A stretch of 64,000 nucleotides of DNA from Oryzisolibacter sp. LB2S (GCF_040732315.1 NZ_CP160388.1:2694494-2758493), one strand, 5' to 3'; shown: positions 41,038-51,162, counted from the stretch's first letter. The notes: generated by a model from the sequence alone, not told the origin. Numbers and translations: made by a program.

Positions 41038-41829
41038 TCACTTGCCGATGATGTCGTTGAGCTTGGCCGCGGGGAACTGCTCGCGCAGGGCGGCATCGCA
41101 GGGCACGCAGCCCTCGCCCTGGGGCGTGGACTGCGAGAGCTTTTCTATGGCCTGCCACAGCAGGGCGATCTGGTGCTCCTGCGCGCCCGCGCTGTCGATC
41201 AGGCCACGCATGGCCTGGGTCAGCGGGTCGTCCTGCATGCCGGTCACGCCATAGGCGCTGAATTTTGCTTCCTCGGGCCTGTGCGGCTCTGTCACATCGG
41301 CGCTATGTCCCTCCTTGGAGGGGATGATGCGTGCCGGTATGCCCACGGCCGTGGCGCCCGCGGGCACGGGCTTGATGACCACGGCGTTGCTGCCGATCTT
41401 CGCGCCGTCGCCCACCTCGAAGCCGCCCAGCACCTTGGCGCCCGCGGCAACCACGACGTTCTCGCCCAGCGTGGGGTGGCGCTTGGCGCCCTTGTAGAGC
41501 GAGGTGCCGCCCAGCGTCACGCCGTGGTAGATGGTGCAGCCGTCGCCCACGACGGCCGTCTCGCCGATCACCACGCCCATGCCGTGGTCGATGAACACGC
41601 GTTCGCCGATGACGGCGCCCGGGTGTATCTCTATGCCCGTGAGCCAGCGCGCCACATGCGAGATGAAACGCCCGAGCCACTTGAAGCCATGCGTCCAGCA
41701 CCAGTGCGCGGGCAGATGCAGCCAGATGGCGTGCAGGCCCGGGTAACAGGTGATGACCTCGAAGCGCGAGCGGGCGGCCGGGTCGCGGTCAAGAATGCAC
41801 TGGATGTCGGATCGCAGGCGGGAGAGCAT
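41038..41829 (-). CDS. cysE: Serine O-acetyltransferase CysE
   Basis: First step of cysteine synthesis: serine plus acetyl-CoA to O-acetylserine. 263 residues. The N-terminal helical part is followed by the left-handed beta-helix: [59 protein letters not shown]. His-Pro-Gly and Asp-His catalytic residues are present. The C-terminal ~70 residues ([13 protein letters not shown]...) form an extension, usual in Burkholderiales. It lies 36 bp downstream of trmJ. Confidence 0.95.
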   Translation of the reverse strand: MLSRLRSDIQCILDRDPAARSRFEVITCYPGLHAIWLHLPAHWCWTHGFKWLGRFISHVARWLTGIEIHPGAVIGERVFIDHGMGVVIGETAVVGDGCTIYHGVTLGGTSLYKGAKRHPTLGENVVVAAGAKVLGGFEVGDGAKIGSNAVVIKPVPAGATAVGIPARIIPSKEGHSADVTEPHRPEEAKFSAYGVTGMQDDPLTQAMRGLIDSAGAQEHQIALLWQAIEKLSQSTPQGEGCVPCDAALREQFPAAKLNDIIGK

Positions 41830-41865
41830 CAGGGGCAATGGGGTTGGGGCGAACGGGTCTGCAGT

Positions 41866-42648
41866 CTAGCGGTTTGGCCCCGCGGCCTGCAGCATGGACT
41901 TGGCGACACCGCGCAGGATGTGGATTTCCTCCTGCGTGAGCTGCGCGCGGTTGAACAGCTGGTTGAGCCGCGGCATGAGCTTCTTGGGCGCCGCCGGATC
42001 GAGAAAGCCGATGGCCGTGAGGGCCTGCTCCCAATGCGCGAGCATGCCGGCGAGCTGCGCGCCATCGGCGCGCTGGCCCTGGGGCGCCACGTCCTGCACG
42101 ACAAAGCCGCCCAGCGCCTGGCGCCATTCATAGGCGATGAGCTGCACGGCCGCACCCAGGTTGAGCGAGCCAAAGCACGGATTGGTCGGAATCGAGAGCG
42201 CCACATGGCAGCGGTAGACATCCTCGTTGGCCATGCCGAAGCGCTCGGAGCCGAACAGAAAGGCCACGCCCGATTCGGGACCTGAACTTACAGCCAAATC
42301 GGTCTCCAGCCCACTACCACATGGCGCGAACAGCTCCTCTTTCAATAGCATCTCGAAATGCGCACGCGGCGCGCGCGTGGGCGGGCCGAAGTCGCGCGGC
42401 GTCATGGCCGTGGCGCACAGATGGCTCATGCCATCGAGCGCCTCGTCCAGCGTGGCGACGATGCGCGCGTTCTGCAGCACGTCCAGCGCACCGCTGGCGC
42501 GCTGGATGGTTTCCTCCCTGCGCAGCACATTGGGCCAGCGCGGGGCGACGAGTACCAGGTCGTCAAAGCCCATGGTCTTCATGGCGCGCGCGGCGGCGCC
42601 CACGTTGCCGGCATGGCTGGTCTGAATGAGGATGAAGCGGGTTTTCAT
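41866..42648 (-). CDS. trmJ: tRNA (cytidine/uridine-2'-O-)-methyltransferase TrmJ
   Basis: SPOUT methyltransferase acting at tRNA position 32 (2'-O). 260 residues. [20 protein letters not shown] at the N-terminus, [27 protein letters not shown] and [20 protein letters not shown] form the knot and AdoMet site. A segment at residues ~100-120 ([20 protein letters not shown]) sits where relatives have a short loop; it matches the dispersed palindromic repeat and uses A/T-ending codons (TTG GCT GTA AGT TCA). First gene of a trmJ-cysE-nitroreductase run; divergent from suhB. Confidence 0.93.
   Translation of the reverse strand: MKTRFILIQTSHAGNVGAAARAMKTMGFDDLVLVAPRWPNVLRREETIQRASGALDVLQNARIVATLDEALDGMSHLCATAMTPRDFGPPTRAPRAHFEMLLKEELFAPCGSGLETDLAVSSGPESGVAFLFGSERFGMANEDVYRCHVALSIPTNPCFGSLNLGAAVQLIAYEWRQALGGFVVQDVAPQGQRADGAQLAGMLAHWEQALTAIGFLDPAAPKKLMPRLNQLFNRAQLTQEEIHILRGVAKSMLQAAGPNR
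42290..42352. repeat. Palindromic repeat copy inside trmJ
   Basis: CAGCCAAATCGGTCTCCAGC at one side and GCGCGAACAGCTCCTCTTTC then AATAGCA at the other. The right end equals the copy before modB (AAGCTCTTTTTTCAATAGCA). The central stem is degenerate. In frame with trmJ. Confidence 0.65.
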
Positions 42649-42804
42649 GGCGGAGTTGACGGCTTGGCCCGCAGGCCGCGGGCAAGCCCGCCATTGTCGC
42701 CGCAAGCACGCCCCGGCATGACGCAAGTAAAATGCCGCCTTTGCGCCCGCATCGCCGGCCGCGCGCCTTCCGGCCCCAGGGTCGCCCGCTCCTCCTCACA
42801 AAAT

Positions 42805-43779
42805 ATGTCGTCCAATCTGCACCCCATGCTCAACGTGGCCATCAAGGCCGCTCGCGCCGCAGGCGCCATCATCAACCGCGCGGCCCTCGATGTGGAGGCC
42901 GTGCGCATCTCGCAAAAGCAGATCAACGACTTTGTGACCGAGGTCGACCACGCGGCCGAGCAGGCCATCATCGACACCCTGCTCACGGCCTACCCGGGCC
43001 ATGGCATCCTGGCCGAGGAATCGGGCTCCACGCGCGGCTCCCAGCATTCGGACTATGTCTGGATCATCGACCCGCTGGACGGCACGACCAACTTCATCCA
43101 CGGCTTTCCCGTCTACTGCGTGAGCATTGCGCTGTCCTGCAAGGGCAAGATCGAGCATGCCGTGGTCTACGACCCCACGCGCAACGACCTGTTCACGGCC
43201 ACGCGCGGGCGCGGCGCCTTCCTCAACGAGCGGCGCATCCGCGTCTCCAAGCGCACGCGCCTCGGGGACTGCCTGATCTCCACGGGCTTTCCCTTCCGCC
43301 CGGGCGACAACTTCAAGCAGTACATGGCCATGATGGCCGAGCTCATGCCGCGCACGGCGGGCCTGCGCCGCCCCGGCGCCGCGGCGCTTGACCTCGCCTA
43401 TGTGGCCGCTGGCTTTTGCGACGGCTTCTTCGAGGCCGGCCTGTCGATCTGGGACGTGGCCGCGGGCAGCCTGCTGGTGACCGAGGCCGGCGGCCTGGTG
43501 GGCAACTTCACGGGCGAGGCGGACTTCCTCGAGCAGCGCGAATGCCTGGCCGGCACGCCGCGCATCTACGGCCAGCTCGTCGGCCTGCTGGGCAAGTACA
43601 GCAAGTTCGCCCCGGCCGGCGACAAGGCCGCCGTGCGCCAGGCCCTGGCCAACGGAGCCGACGGCGCGGCCGGCGCGGATGACGGCGAGGCCGCCGAGCC
43701 CCGCCTGGACGAGGACGCCACCGCACACCCGGACAGCGCGGCCGAGAACGCGCAGACGCGCCCAGACGCGACTCCATAG
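42805..43779 (+). CDS. suhB: Inositol-1-monophosphatase SuhB
   Basis: Mg-dependent phosphatase, also an antitermination/ribosome-assembly factor in E. coli. 324 residues, against ~267 usual. Metal-site motifs: [16 protein letters not shown], and [12 protein letters not shown] at residues 89-100 with Asp89 and Asp92; [19 protein letters not shown] carries the last Asp ligand. Residues ~272-324 are an Ala/Asp/Glu/Pro-rich tail ([20 protein letters not shown]) with no visible fold. Start ATG 42805; a shorter start [10 protein letters not shown] is possible. Confidence 0.94.
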   Translation: MSSNLHPMLNVAIKAARAAGAIINRAALDVEAVRISQKQINDFVTEVDHAAEQAIIDTLLTAYPGHGILAEESGSTRGSQHSDYVWIIDPLDGTTNFIHGFPVYCVSIALSCKGKIEHAVVYDPTRNDLFTATRGRGAFLNERRIRVSKRTRLGDCLISTGFPFRPGDNFKQYMAMMAELMPRTAGLRRPGAAALDLAYVAAGFCDGFFEAGLSIWDVAAGSLLVTEAGGLVGNFTGEADFLEQRECLAGTPRIYGQLVGLLGKYSKFAPAGDKAAVRQALANGADGAAGADDGEAAEPRLDEDATAHPDSAAENAQTRPDATP

Positions 43780-43784
43780 GCCCC

Positions 43785-43835
43785 AAAAACCATAGCTGCC
43801 GGCGCGCCTGGCGCCATGGCGCAGGCGCGACTGCA
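43785..43835. repeat. Degenerate palindrome after suhB
   Basis: AAACCATAGCTGCCGGCGCG resembles the end of the dispersed repeat. It runs into a near-perfect palindrome, CGCGCCTG (43803-43810) / CAGGCGCG (43822-43829), around GCGCCATGGCGC. It may work as the suhB terminator. The rest of the gap to 44002 holds a TAGAAT box (43854-43859) that could be the TRAP promoter -10. Confidence 0.45.
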
Positions 43836-44002
43836 GCGCCAGCGGCAAGTCCGTAGAATGCGGCCCCTGTAAAAACGTGTATACGGCGCCTGCCTTGTCC
43901 TGCTCCCATGACACCAGCGCCCACGTTTTGCAGCCGGGGCAGGCCCATGCCCACACCGCATGCACCCCGCCCCGCGCGCCCCATCCACACACTGGAGACA
44001 CC

Positions 44003-44599
44003 ATGCAGGCCTTACTCGCCCTCTCGCGGGCCATCGACAAGCTCAATGCCTTTGTCGGCAAGTACAGCATCTGGCTGATCTTTGCCGCCACGGTCATCAG
44101 CGCGCTCAACGCCATCGTGCGCAAGGTGTTCAACTACAGCTCCAACGGCTTTCTGGAGGTGCAGTGGTATCTGTTTGCCTGGTCGTTCCTGATCGCCGCG
44201 GGCTGGACGCTGCTGCACCGCGAGCATGTGCGCATCGACGTGCTCAACAGCCGCCTGTCCAAGAAGGCACAGCTGTGGATAGAGATCCTGGGCCTGGTGT
44301 TCTTCCTCACGCCCATGTGCCTGATGGTGCTGTGGCTGAGCATTCCCATCGTCGCCGAGCGCTATGTCTCGGGCGAGATGTCGCCCAACCCCGGCGGCCT
44401 GATCCGCTGGCCGGTCTGGGTGGCCCTGCCCGCAGGCGTGGCGCTGCTGCTGCTGCAGGGCTGGTCCGAGCTGATCAAGTGCATTGCCTTCCTGCGCGGC
44501 CAGGGGCCCGATCCGACCGTGAAGCTGCAGGAAAAATCCGCTGAGCAGGAGCTCGTCGAGGCCCTGCGCCAACACCAGGGCGCCAGCCAGACCCACTGA
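44003..44599 (+). CDS. TRAP transporter small permease (DctQ-type)
   Basis: Small four-helix membrane subunit of a tripartite ATP-independent periplasmic importer, 198 residues. WLIFAATVISALNAIVRKVF (helix 1), GFLEVQWYLFAWSFLIAAGW (helix 2), ILGLVFFLTPMCLMVLWLSI (helix 3) and a helix near residues 135-155. NSNGFLEVQWY-type text is conserved in the QM1 group. GGAG lies 7 nt before the ATG. Followed 23 bp later by the large permease. The C-terminal tail is charged. Confidence 0.92.
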   Translation: MQALLALSRAIDKLNAFVGKYSIWLIFAATVISALNAIVRKVFNYSSNGFLEVQWYLFAWSFLIAAGWTLLHREHVRIDVLNSRLSKKAQLWIEILGLVFFLTPMCLMVLWLSIPIVAERYVSGEMSPNPGGLIRWPVWVALPAGVALLLLQGWSELIKCIAFLRGQGPDPTVKLQEKSAEQELVEALRQHQGASQTH

Positions 44600-44622
44600 A
44601 GCACAAGCGGAGCATTTGCACA

Positions 44623-46476
44623 ATGGAATTTCTTGCTGCCAACTTTGCCCCGGTGATGTTCGCGGGGTTGATCGTGTTCCTGATTCTGGGCTTTCCCGTG
44701 GCCTTCAGCCTGGGCGCGGCCGGTCTGTTCTTTGCCCTGGTGGGCGTGGAGCTGGGGGTATTCACCAGCGCCATCTATTCCTGGCTGCCGCAGCGCCTCA
44801 TAGGCATCATGAGCAACGAGACCCTGCTGGCCGTGCCCTTCTTCACCCTCATGGGGCTGATTCTGGAGCGCAGCGGCATGGCCGAGGACCTGCTCGAGAC
44901 CGTGGGCCAGGTGTTCGGCCCGCTGCGCGGCGGTCTGGCCCTGGCCGTGGTGCTGGTGGGCGCCATGCTGGCCGCCACCACCGGCGTGGTGGCCGCATCG
45001 GTGATCTCCATGGGCCTGATCTCCATGCCCATCATGCTGCGCTATGGCTATGACCGGCGCCTGGCCTCGGGCGTGATCGCGGCCTCGGGCACGCTGGCGC
45101 AGATCATCCCGCCATCGCTGGTGCTGATCGTGCTGGCCGACCAGATGGGCAAGAGCGTGGGCGACATGTACAAGGGCGCCTTCATCCCCGGCTTTGCGCT
45201 CATGGGCCTGTACATCCTGTGGGTGTTTGCGCTCGCCATCTTCAAGCCCAGCATGGTGCCGGCACTGCCGCCCGAGGCCCGCACCTTCCGCGAGCCCAAT
45301 GGCCATTCGGGCTACCGCTCGCTGGGCGTGCTGGCCCTGCTGTCCACGGCGGTGGCCGTGGTGCTGGCCAGGAACATGGAGGCCGTGCACACCTGGTGGC
45401 AGGGCACGCCCGTCGAGTTCGTGCCCACCGACGAGAAGATCGTCGTCGCCATGTGCGGCGGCACCTTCGTGGCCTGGCTGATCGCGCTCGTCAACCGCAT
45501 CACGCGCATGGGGCTGCTGTCGCAACTGGCCGAGCGCGTGACCTTCGTGCTGATTCCGCCGCTGCTGCTCATCTTCCTCGTGCTGGGCACCATCTTCCTG
45601 GGCGTGGCCACGCCAACCGAGGGTGGCGCCATGGGTGCCATGGGCGCACTGATCATGGCCGCCATGCGCCGGCGCATCAACATGGACCTGCTCAAGCAGG
45701 CACTGGGCACGACCACCAAGCTGTCGTCGTTCGTGATGTTCATCCTGATCGGCGCCACCATCTTCAGCATGGTGTTCCAGGCGGCCGACGGTCCAGTGTG
45801 GGTCGAGCACCTGCTGACCCAGCTGCCCGGCGGACAGCTGGGCTTTCTGATCTTCGTCAACGTGATGATCTTCGTGTTGGCGTTCTTCCTGGACTTCTTC
45901 GAGCTGTCCTTCATCGTCGTGCCGCTGCTGGCGCCAATTGCCGACAAGATGGGCATCGACCTGATCTGGTTCGGCGTGCTGCTGGCGGTGAACATGCAGA
46001 CCTCCTTCATGCACCCGCCGTTTGGCTTTGCGCTGTTCTTCCTGCGCTCGGTCGCACCCGACAAGCCCTATGTGGACCATGTGACGCACAAGACCATCGC
46101 CCCGGTGACCACGATGCAGATCTACAAGGGCGCAATTCCCTTCCTGGTGCTGCAGCTGTCCATGGTCGCCATCCTCATCGCCTTCCCCGGCCTGGTGACG
46201 GGCAACCTGGACAAGAAGGTCGACGTGGACATGAAGGCCGTGGGCGAGCAGATGTTCGAGCAGCTCAACCAGGACAGCGAGGGCGACGGTCTGGGAGAGA
46301 ACCGGGAAGAAGGTTTCGGCGAGGAACCGGGCAGCGGCAGCGAGGAGCCGCCCGCCATCGAAGGCCTGGACGCACCCACCGACCCGTCCACGCCGGAGGC
46401 AGGCCAGGAGGGCCACGAGAGCAACGAGGAGGACGACCCCGTCAAGGCCCTGGAGCGCGCGGTCGGCAAGCCGTAG
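44623..46476 (+). CDS. TRAP transporter large permease (DctM-type) with acidic tail
   Basis: 617-residue, multi-helix sodium-driven permease; the usual DctM is ~430. Family text: VFLILGFPVAFSLGAAGLFF, GIMSNETLLAVPFFTLMGLIL, ATTGVVAASVISMGLISMPIML and IIPPSLVLIVLADQ, with VATPTEGGAMGAMGAL in the second half. Extra length comes from a longer central loop (around residues 200-300) and a ~75-residue acidic C-terminal tail (SEGDGLGENREEGFGEEPGS, then EESNEEDD-like text) with no hydrophobic segment. Imported substrate unknown. Confidence 0.92.
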   Translation: MEFLAANFAPVMFAGLIVFLILGFPVAFSLGAAGLFFALVGVELGVFTSAIYSWLPQRLIGIMSNETLLAVPFFTLMGLILERSGMAEDLLETVGQVFGPLRGGLALAVVLVGAMLAATTGVVAASVISMGLISMPIMLRYGYDRRLASGVIAASGTLAQIIPPSLVLIVLADQMGKSVGDMYKGAFIPGFALMGLYILWVFALAIFKPSMVPALPPEARTFREPNGHSGYRSLGVLALLSTAVAVVLARNMEAVHTWWQGTPVEFVPTDEKIVVAMCGGTFVAWLIALVNRITRMGLLSQLAERVTFVLIPPLLLIFLVLGTIFLGVATPTEGGAMGAMGALIMAAMRRRINMDLLKQALGTTTKLSSFVMFILIGATIFSMVFQAADGPVWVEHLLTQLPGGQLGFLIFVNVMIFVLAFFLDFFELSFIVVPLLAPIADKMGIDLIWFGVLLAVNMQTSFMHPPFGFALFFLRSVAPDKPYVDHVTHKTIAPVTTMQIYKGAIPFLVLQLSMVAILIAFPGLVTGNLDKKVDVDMKAVGEQMFEQLNQDSEGDGLGENREEGFGEEPGSGSEEPPAIEGLDAPTDPSTPEAGQEGHESNEEDDPVKALERAVGKP

Positions 46477-46496
46477 CCCCACGGGCCCAGGTCCAT

Positions 46497-46536
46497 AAAA
46501 AAAAACCGCAGCCCATGACAGGCTGCGGTTTTTTTT
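46497..46536. terminator. Bidirectional terminator between TRAP permease and binding-protein genes
   Basis: Nine A, stem CCGCAGCC (46506-46513), 7-nt loop, GGCTGCGG (46521-46528), eight T. It works in both directions and serves both convergent genes. Confidence 0.95.
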
Positions 46537-46580
46537 CGTCCCCGGCAAGGCCGCCGGGGGGCGATGGTGCACAGAGACGC

Positions 46581-47663
46581 TCAGATCTTCAGCGTGCTCA
46601 TGTCCTGGGTGAACGCCAGCTCGGAGATGCGGTTCCAGAGGACCTGGTCACGCTGGAAGGCGCGCATGTCCTCGAAGATCTTCTTGAACAGTGCGTCCTT
46701 GGCGCTGTGCTCCTTGTAGACCTCCTGCGCCGACTTGAAGCCGGCCTCGACCACGGCCTTGGGGAAGCGCTTGAGCTGCGTGCCCGAGCCCACCAGGCGC
46801 TTGAGCGAGGTGGGGTTGAGGTACATGTACTTGGAGGTGCCGTCGTTGTAGGCCACCTCGGCGGCGGCGCGGATGATGGCCTGGTTCTCGGGCGAGAGCT
46901 TGGCAAACGCCTTCTTGTTGATGAAGAACTCGAGGTCCGCGCCGCCTTCCCACCAGGCGCCGTAGTAGTAGTACTTGGCGACCTTGTTGAAGCCCAGCTT
47001 CTCGTCGTCGTAGGGGCCGACGAACTCCACGGCATCGAGCGTGCCCTTTTCCAGGGCCTGGTACACCTCGCCCACGGGCATGTTCTGCGCCACCACGCCC
47101 AGCTTGGCCATGGATTCGCCGAACACGCCGCCGCCCAGGCGCATCTTCAGGCCCTGGAAGTCGGCCGGGGTCTTGATTTCCTTGCGGTACCAGCCGCCCA
47201 TCTGGGTTCCGGTGTTCAGGGCGCTCAGGCCGAAGAAGTTGTATCTGTCATAGAGCTCGTCCATGAGCTTGCGGCCGTTGCCATGGTGCTTCCAGGCCTG
47301 CGTCTGCTGGGCCGTGAGGCCAAACGGCACGGCGCAGCCGAAGACGAATGCCGGGTGCTTGCCGGTGTAGTAGTACGAGGCCGTCTCGCCCATTTCCAGC
47401 GAATCCTCGGCCAAGGCGTCGACGATGCCAAAGGCCGGCACCAACTCGCCCGCCGCATGCACGGAAACCTCGAACTTGCCGCCCGACAGCGCCTTGACGG
47501 TTTCGGAGAACTTCACGGCGCAGCCATGCAGGGTCTCCAGCGACTTCGGGAACGAGGTGGCCAGGCGCCAGCGCACCGCCGCCTGGGCGTGCACGGCGGG
47601 CGCCACACCGGCGGCCAGCACGCCGGCGATACCGGCATTCTTGATGAGGGAACGACGATCCAT
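46581..47663 (-). CDS. TRAP transporter substrate-binding protein (DctP-type)
   Basis: Periplasmic binding protein of 360 residues. The leader MDRRSLIKNAGIAGVLAAGV has the twin-Arg pair of Tat substrates. Mature text VRWRLATSFPKSLETLHGCA, FEVSVHAAGELVPAFGIVDA and GGWYRKEIKTPADFQGLKMR follows the DctP pattern; the TRAP Arg of GLKMRLGG forms the salt bridge to carboxylate ligands. DAVEFVGPYDDEKLGFNKVAKYYYYG is typical of the subgroup that binds 2-oxo acids. It is convergent with, not part of, the permease operon. GGAG precedes ATG 47663. Confidence 0.93.
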   Translation of the reverse strand: MDRRSLIKNAGIAGVLAAGVAPAVHAQAAVRWRLATSFPKSLETLHGCAVKFSETVKALSGGKFEVSVHAAGELVPAFGIVDALAEDSLEMGETASYYYTGKHPAFVFGCAVPFGLTAQQTQAWKHHGNGRKLMDELYDRYNFFGLSALNTGTQMGGWYRKEIKTPADFQGLKMRLGGGVFGESMAKLGVVAQNMPVGEVYQALEKGTLDAVEFVGPYDDEKLGFNKVAKYYYYGAWWEGGADLEFFINKKAFAKLSPENQAIIRAAAEVAYNDGTSKYMYLNPTSLKRLVGSGTQLKRFPKAVVEAGFKSAQEVYKEHSAKDALFKKIFEDMRAFQRDQVLWNRISELAFTQDMSTLKI

Positions 47664-47858
47664 GAGCAATATCTCCAGTTGAATAATCACCAAACATGTC
47701 TCTGGCGTGCAGCATCGCGCCACCGGCCAGCAGAGCCGGTCAAGTGTAATTAGTTATTGCCAACGCGGCGGGCTCGTTGCCCAGGGGTTGCCCCGATATT
47801 GCAAACCATCGTCGCATGGGCGTCATGCGCGGACGCACGGTGGCGCCGCGCTGGACAT

Positions 47859-49751
47859 TCAGGCCACGGCGCGCGGCAGTGCGGCGGGCGGCGTCTGGCC
47901 GAAGCGCTCGGCGATCGCGCGCTCCATGCCCTGGGCGTCCAGGCCCTGCAGGGCCAGCAGCTTGGCGGGGTCGCCATGCTCGATGAAGACATCGGGCAGG
48001 CCCAGCTGCAGCAGCGGGCGCTGCACGCCCGCTGCGTTCAGGGCCTCGGCCACGGCGCTGCCGGCGCCGCCCATGATGCAGCCCTCCTCCACGGTGACCA
48101 GGGCCTCGTGCTCGGCCGCGACCTGCAGCAGCAGCTCGGTATCGAGCGGCTTGGCCCAGCGCATGTTGACCACGGTGGCGTCGAGTCTCTCGGCGGCCTC
48201 GAGCGCCGGATAGAGCAGCGTGCCGAAGGCCAGGATGGCGATGCGCTTGCCCTGGCGGCGCAGCTCGCCCTTGCCAAACGGCAGGCCCTCCAGACCCTGC
48301 AGCGGCTGCACGCCCACGCCGGCCCCGCGCGGGTAGCGCACGGCCACGGGGTGGTTCTGCGCGTAGGCGGTGGACAGGAGCTGGCGGCATTCGCGCTCGT
48401 CGGCCGGGCAGGCCAGGCTCATGTTGGGGATGCAGCGGATGAAGGCGATGTCGTAGGCGCCGGCATGGGTGGCGCCGTCGGCGCCCACGAGGCCCGCGCG
48501 GTCGAGCGCGAACACCACGGGCAGGTTCTGCAGCGCCACGTCGTGGATCAGCTGGTCGTAGGCGCGCTGCAGAAAGGTGGAGTAGATCGCGACCACGGGC
48601 TTTACGCCCTCGCAGGCCATGCCCGCGGCAAAGGTCACGGCATGCTGCTCGGCAATGCCCACGTCGTAGTAGCGGCCCGGAAAGCGCCGATGGAACTCCA
48701 CCATGCCCGAGCCCTCGCGCATGGCGGGCGTGATGCCCACGAGGCGCTGGTCCTGGGCCGCCATGTCGCACAGCCAGTCGCCAAACACCTGGGTGAAGGT
48801 CTGCTTCGGCGGCGTGGCGGGCTTGACCAGGCCCACGCGCGGGTCGAACTTGCCCGGGCCGTGGTAGGCCACGGGGTCCTGCTCGGCGAGCTTGTAGCCC
48901 TGGCCCTTCTTGGTGACCACATGCAGGAACTGCGGCCCCTTGAGGCCCTTGATGTTCTCCAGCGTGGGAATCAGCGAGTCGAGGTCATGCCCGTCGATGG
49001 GGCCGATGTAGTTGAAGCCGAACTTCTCGAACAGCGTGGCCGGCAGCACCATGCCCTTGGCCTGCTGCTCCAGGCGCTTGGCGAGCTCCAGGAGCGGCGG
49101 CGCGTTCTTGAGCACGCTCTTGCCCATGTCGCGCGCCTTGGCATAGAACTGCCCGCTCATGAGCTGGGCCAGGTAGCGGTTGAGCGCACCCACGGGCGGG
49201 CTGATGCTCATGTCGTTGTCGTTCAAGATGACGAGCAGGTTGCAGTCCTGCACGCCCGCGTTGTTCAGCGCCTCGAAGGCCATGCCGGCCGTCATGGCGC
49301 CGTCGCCGATCACGGCAATCGCGCGGCGCTCCTCACCGCGCTGGCGCGCCGCCAGCGCCATGCCCAGGGCCGCGGAGATGCTGGTGGACGAATGCGCCGT
49401 GCCGAAGGTGTCGTACTCGCTCTCGGCGCGCTGCGGAAAGCCAGAGATGCCGCCGAGCTGGCGCAGCGTGGCCATGCGCTCGCGCCGGCCCGTGAGGATC
49501 TTGTGCGGATAGGTCTGATGGCCCACGTCCCAGACCACGCGATCGTGCGGCGTGTCGAACACGGTGTGCAGCGCCACCGTGAGCTCCACCGTGCCCAGGT
49601 TGGACGACAGGTGGCCGCCGGTTCTGGACACGCTCTCGAGCACGAAGGCGCGCAGTTCCGTGGCCAGGCTCTTGAGCTCGGCGCGCGACAGGCGGCGCAG
49701 GTCGGCCGGGTCGTTCACTTGTTCAAGCAGCGGATAGTTCGTCGTGGACAT
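47859..49751 (-). CDS. dxs: 1-deoxy-D-xylulose-5-phosphate synthase
   Basis: First enzyme of the MEP isoprenoid pathway (pyruvate plus glyceraldehyde-3-phosphate). 630 residues, normal length. The TPP motif is [20 protein letters not shown] ending in NDNDMSIS (~residues 150-185); [18 protein letters not shown] holds the catalytic Glu, and [19 protein letters not shown] is the transketolase pyrimidine region. Third gene of xseB-ispA-dxs, separated from ispA by a palindromic repeat. Confidence 0.96.
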   Translation of the reverse strand: MSTTNYPLLEQVNDPADLRRLSRAELKSLATELRAFVLESVSRTGGHLSSNLGTVELTVALHTVFDTPHDRVVWDVGHQTYPHKILTGRRERMATLRQLGGISGFPQRAESEYDTFGTAHSSTSISAALGMALAARQRGEERRAIAVIGDGAMTAGMAFEALNNAGVQDCNLLVILNDNDMSISPPVGALNRYLAQLMSGQFYAKARDMGKSVLKNAPPLLELAKRLEQQAKGMVLPATLFEKFGFNYIGPIDGHDLDSLIPTLENIKGLKGPQFLHVVTKKGQGYKLAEQDPVAYHGPGKFDPRVGLVKPATPPKQTFTQVFGDWLCDMAAQDQRLVGITPAMREGSGMVEFHRRFPGRYYDVGIAEQHAVTFAAGMACEGVKPVVAIYSTFLQRAYDQLIHDVALQNLPVVFALDRAGLVGADGATHAGAYDIAFIRCIPNMSLACPADERECRQLLSTAYAQNHPVAVRYPRGAGVGVQPLQGLEGLPFGKGELRRQGKRIAILAFGTLLYPALEAAERLDATVVNMRWAKPLDTELLLQVAAEHEALVTVEEGCIMGGAGSAVAEALNAAGVQRPLLQLGLPDVFIEHGDPAKLLALQGLDAQGMERAIAERFGQTPPAALPRAVA

Positions 49752-49756
49752 AAGCT

Positions 49757-49812
49757 CTGTTTTTTCTAGCTGCCAGCGCTTGTCGGACAAGCCCTGGAGG
49801 CCAATTTGGCTC
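49757..49812. repeat. Dispersed palindromic repeat between ispA and dxs
   Basis: CTAGCTGCCAGCGCTTGTCG then GACAAGCCCTGGAGGCCAAT. Stem CCAGCGCTTGT/ACAAGCCCTGG (one mismatch) around CGG. It is among the clearest family copies, lying within the operon 6 bp before the dxs start. Confidence 0.82.
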
Positions 49813-49834
49813 GATACGCTCGAGCCGCCAATGT

Positions 49835-50743
49835 TCAGTGCGAGCGGCGCACCACCATGTCGGCCAGCGCCGCGAGCGCCCGCGTGTCGGCCAGGGCGCT
49901 GGCCGCCAGCGCCGCATGCGCCTGGCCGCGCAGCGCCTCGGCATGGGCACGCGCGGCCTCCAGGCCCATGAACGAGACATAGGTGGGCTTGTCGCAGGCG
50001 GCATCCTTGCCCGCGGTCTTGCCCAGCGTGCAGGAGTCCTGCGTCACGTCCAGCACATCGTCGACCACCTGGAAGGCCAGGCCCACATGCTCGCCATACT
50101 GGGCCAGCGCCTTCTCGGCCGCCGCGCCGGCCTGGCCGCAGGCCGCGCCCATGACGACGCTGGCGCGCAGCAGCGCCCCGGTCTTGAGGCGGTGCATGTG
50201 GCGCAGCTCCTGCTCGGTCAGCCGCAGGCCCACGCTGGCCAGGTCTATGGCCTGGCCACCGGCCATGCCGTCGGCGCCCGCGGCCAGGGCCAGCAGGCGG
50301 CACAGCCTGGCCTGCATGGCGGCGGGCACGCCGTCCTCGGGCGTCAGTATCTCGAAGGCCAGCGCCTGCAGCGCGTCGCCGGCCAGAAGCGCCTGGGCCT
50401 GGCCAAAACGCACATGCACCGTGGGCTTGCCGCGGCGCAGCACGTCGTTGTCCATGCAGGGCATGTCGTCATGCACGAGCGAATAGGCGTGGATCAGCTC
50501 CACCGCGCAGGCGGCGCGCAGCGCTGCCTCAGGCTGGCCGCCGACGGCCTCGCAGGCGGCCAGCACCAGCAGCGGGCGCAGGCGCTTGCCGCCGTCGAGC
50601 ACGGCGTAGCGCATGGCCTCGCCCAGCCCGGCGGGGGCATCGCGCCGCACCCAGCGCGACAGGCCGGCCTCCACGCGCGCGAGCTGCGCATGCATCCAGG
50701 CGCCGAAGTCGAAATCGCTGCCCGCCATCAGTCTTGCGTCCAT
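49835..50743 (-). CDS. ispA: Farnesyl-diphosphate synthase (IspA)
   Basis: All-trans prenyl transferase of 302 residues making farnesyl diphosphate. The first Asp-rich motif is DDMPCMD at residues 92-98 (DDxxxxD, bacterial type), after [15 protein letters not shown]. The second motif is [13 protein letters not shown] with [20 protein letters not shown] after it. Start ATG 50743 overlaps xseB by 16 nt; ATG 50728, which forms TGATG with the xseB stop, is the alternative and would fit tight coupling. Confidence 0.95.
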   Translation of the reverse strand: MDARLMAGSDFDFGAWMHAQLARVEAGLSRWVRRDAPAGLGEAMRYAVLDGGKRLRPLLVLAACEAVGGQPEAALRAACAVELIHAYSLVHDDMPCMDNDVLRRGKPTVHVRFGQAQALLAGDALQALAFEILTPEDGVPAAMQARLCRLLALAAGADGMAGGQAIDLASVGLRLTEQELRHMHRLKTGALLRASVVMGAACGQAGAAAEKALAQYGEHVGLAFQVVDDVLDVTQDSCTLGKTAGKDAACDKPTYVSFMGLEAARAHAEALRGQAHAALAASALADTRALAALADMVVRRSH

Positions 50744-50970
50744 GGCTGCAGCGCCCCTTCGTCAAGCACCTTGATCTGCTCCTGCACGGCCTCCAGGCGC
50801 GCGCGGCAGAAGTTCAGGAGCTGCGCGCCGCGCTGATAGCCCGCGAGCATCTGCTCCAGCGGCAGCTGACCCGACTCGATGCGGGCCACGAGCTGCTCGA
50901 GCTCCTCCAGCGCGGCCTCGTAGCTCGCTGGTTCGGATGGCTGGGCGGTGGTGGCGGGGGCCTTGGGCAT
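50728..50970 (-). CDS. xseB: Exodeoxyribonuclease VII small subunit
   Basis: 80-residue helical subunit. [20 protein letters not shown] then [20 protein letters not shown] and [11 protein letters not shown] are the conserved two-helix pattern of XseB. A 14-residue Pro/Ala/Thr-rich leader precedes it. ATG 50970 gives the normal length. The 3' end overlaps the ispA start; xseB-ispA-dxs is a widespread gene order. Confidence 0.93.
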   Translation of the reverse strand: MPKAPATTAQPSEPASYEAALEELEQLVARIESGQLPLEQMLAGYQRGAQLLNFCRARLEAVQEQIKVLDEGALQPWTQD

Positions 50971-51099
50971 GAATCGATGGGCGCCGTGCGCCGGATGAAA
51001 AACCAGTGATTTTAGGCGCTCGTGCAAAACCGACGCCGCCCCGCCCGGGACAGTGCCGCGCAATACACGCACAGGGGCTGCGGAAATAACCCCACCGCC

Positions 51100-51105
51100 T
51101 ATAAT
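51100..51105 (+). promoter_or_regulatory. Candidate -10 box for the Rieske oxygenase gene
   Basis: Perfect TATAAT in GCCTATAATCCC; the -35 region (GCTGCG at 17 bp) is poor, so an activator or an extended element may be needed. Expected start is ~51112, about 108 nt ahead of the ATG. Confidence 0.55.
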
Positions 51106-51120
51106 CCCATTCCTTCGACA

Positions 51121-51162
51121 CGAACCGGCTATGGATTCTTCCCTGGGCCGGTTTCGTTTTTT
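51121..51162 (+). terminator. Terminator-like hairpin in the Rieske gene leader
   Basis: CGAACCGGC (51121-51129) pairs with GCCGGTTTCG (51147-51156) across a 17-nt loop and is followed by TTTTTT. It lies about 10 nt after the expected transcription start and ~58 nt before the start codon, so it should act as an attenuator or end a ~50-nt RNA. Confidence 0.6.
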
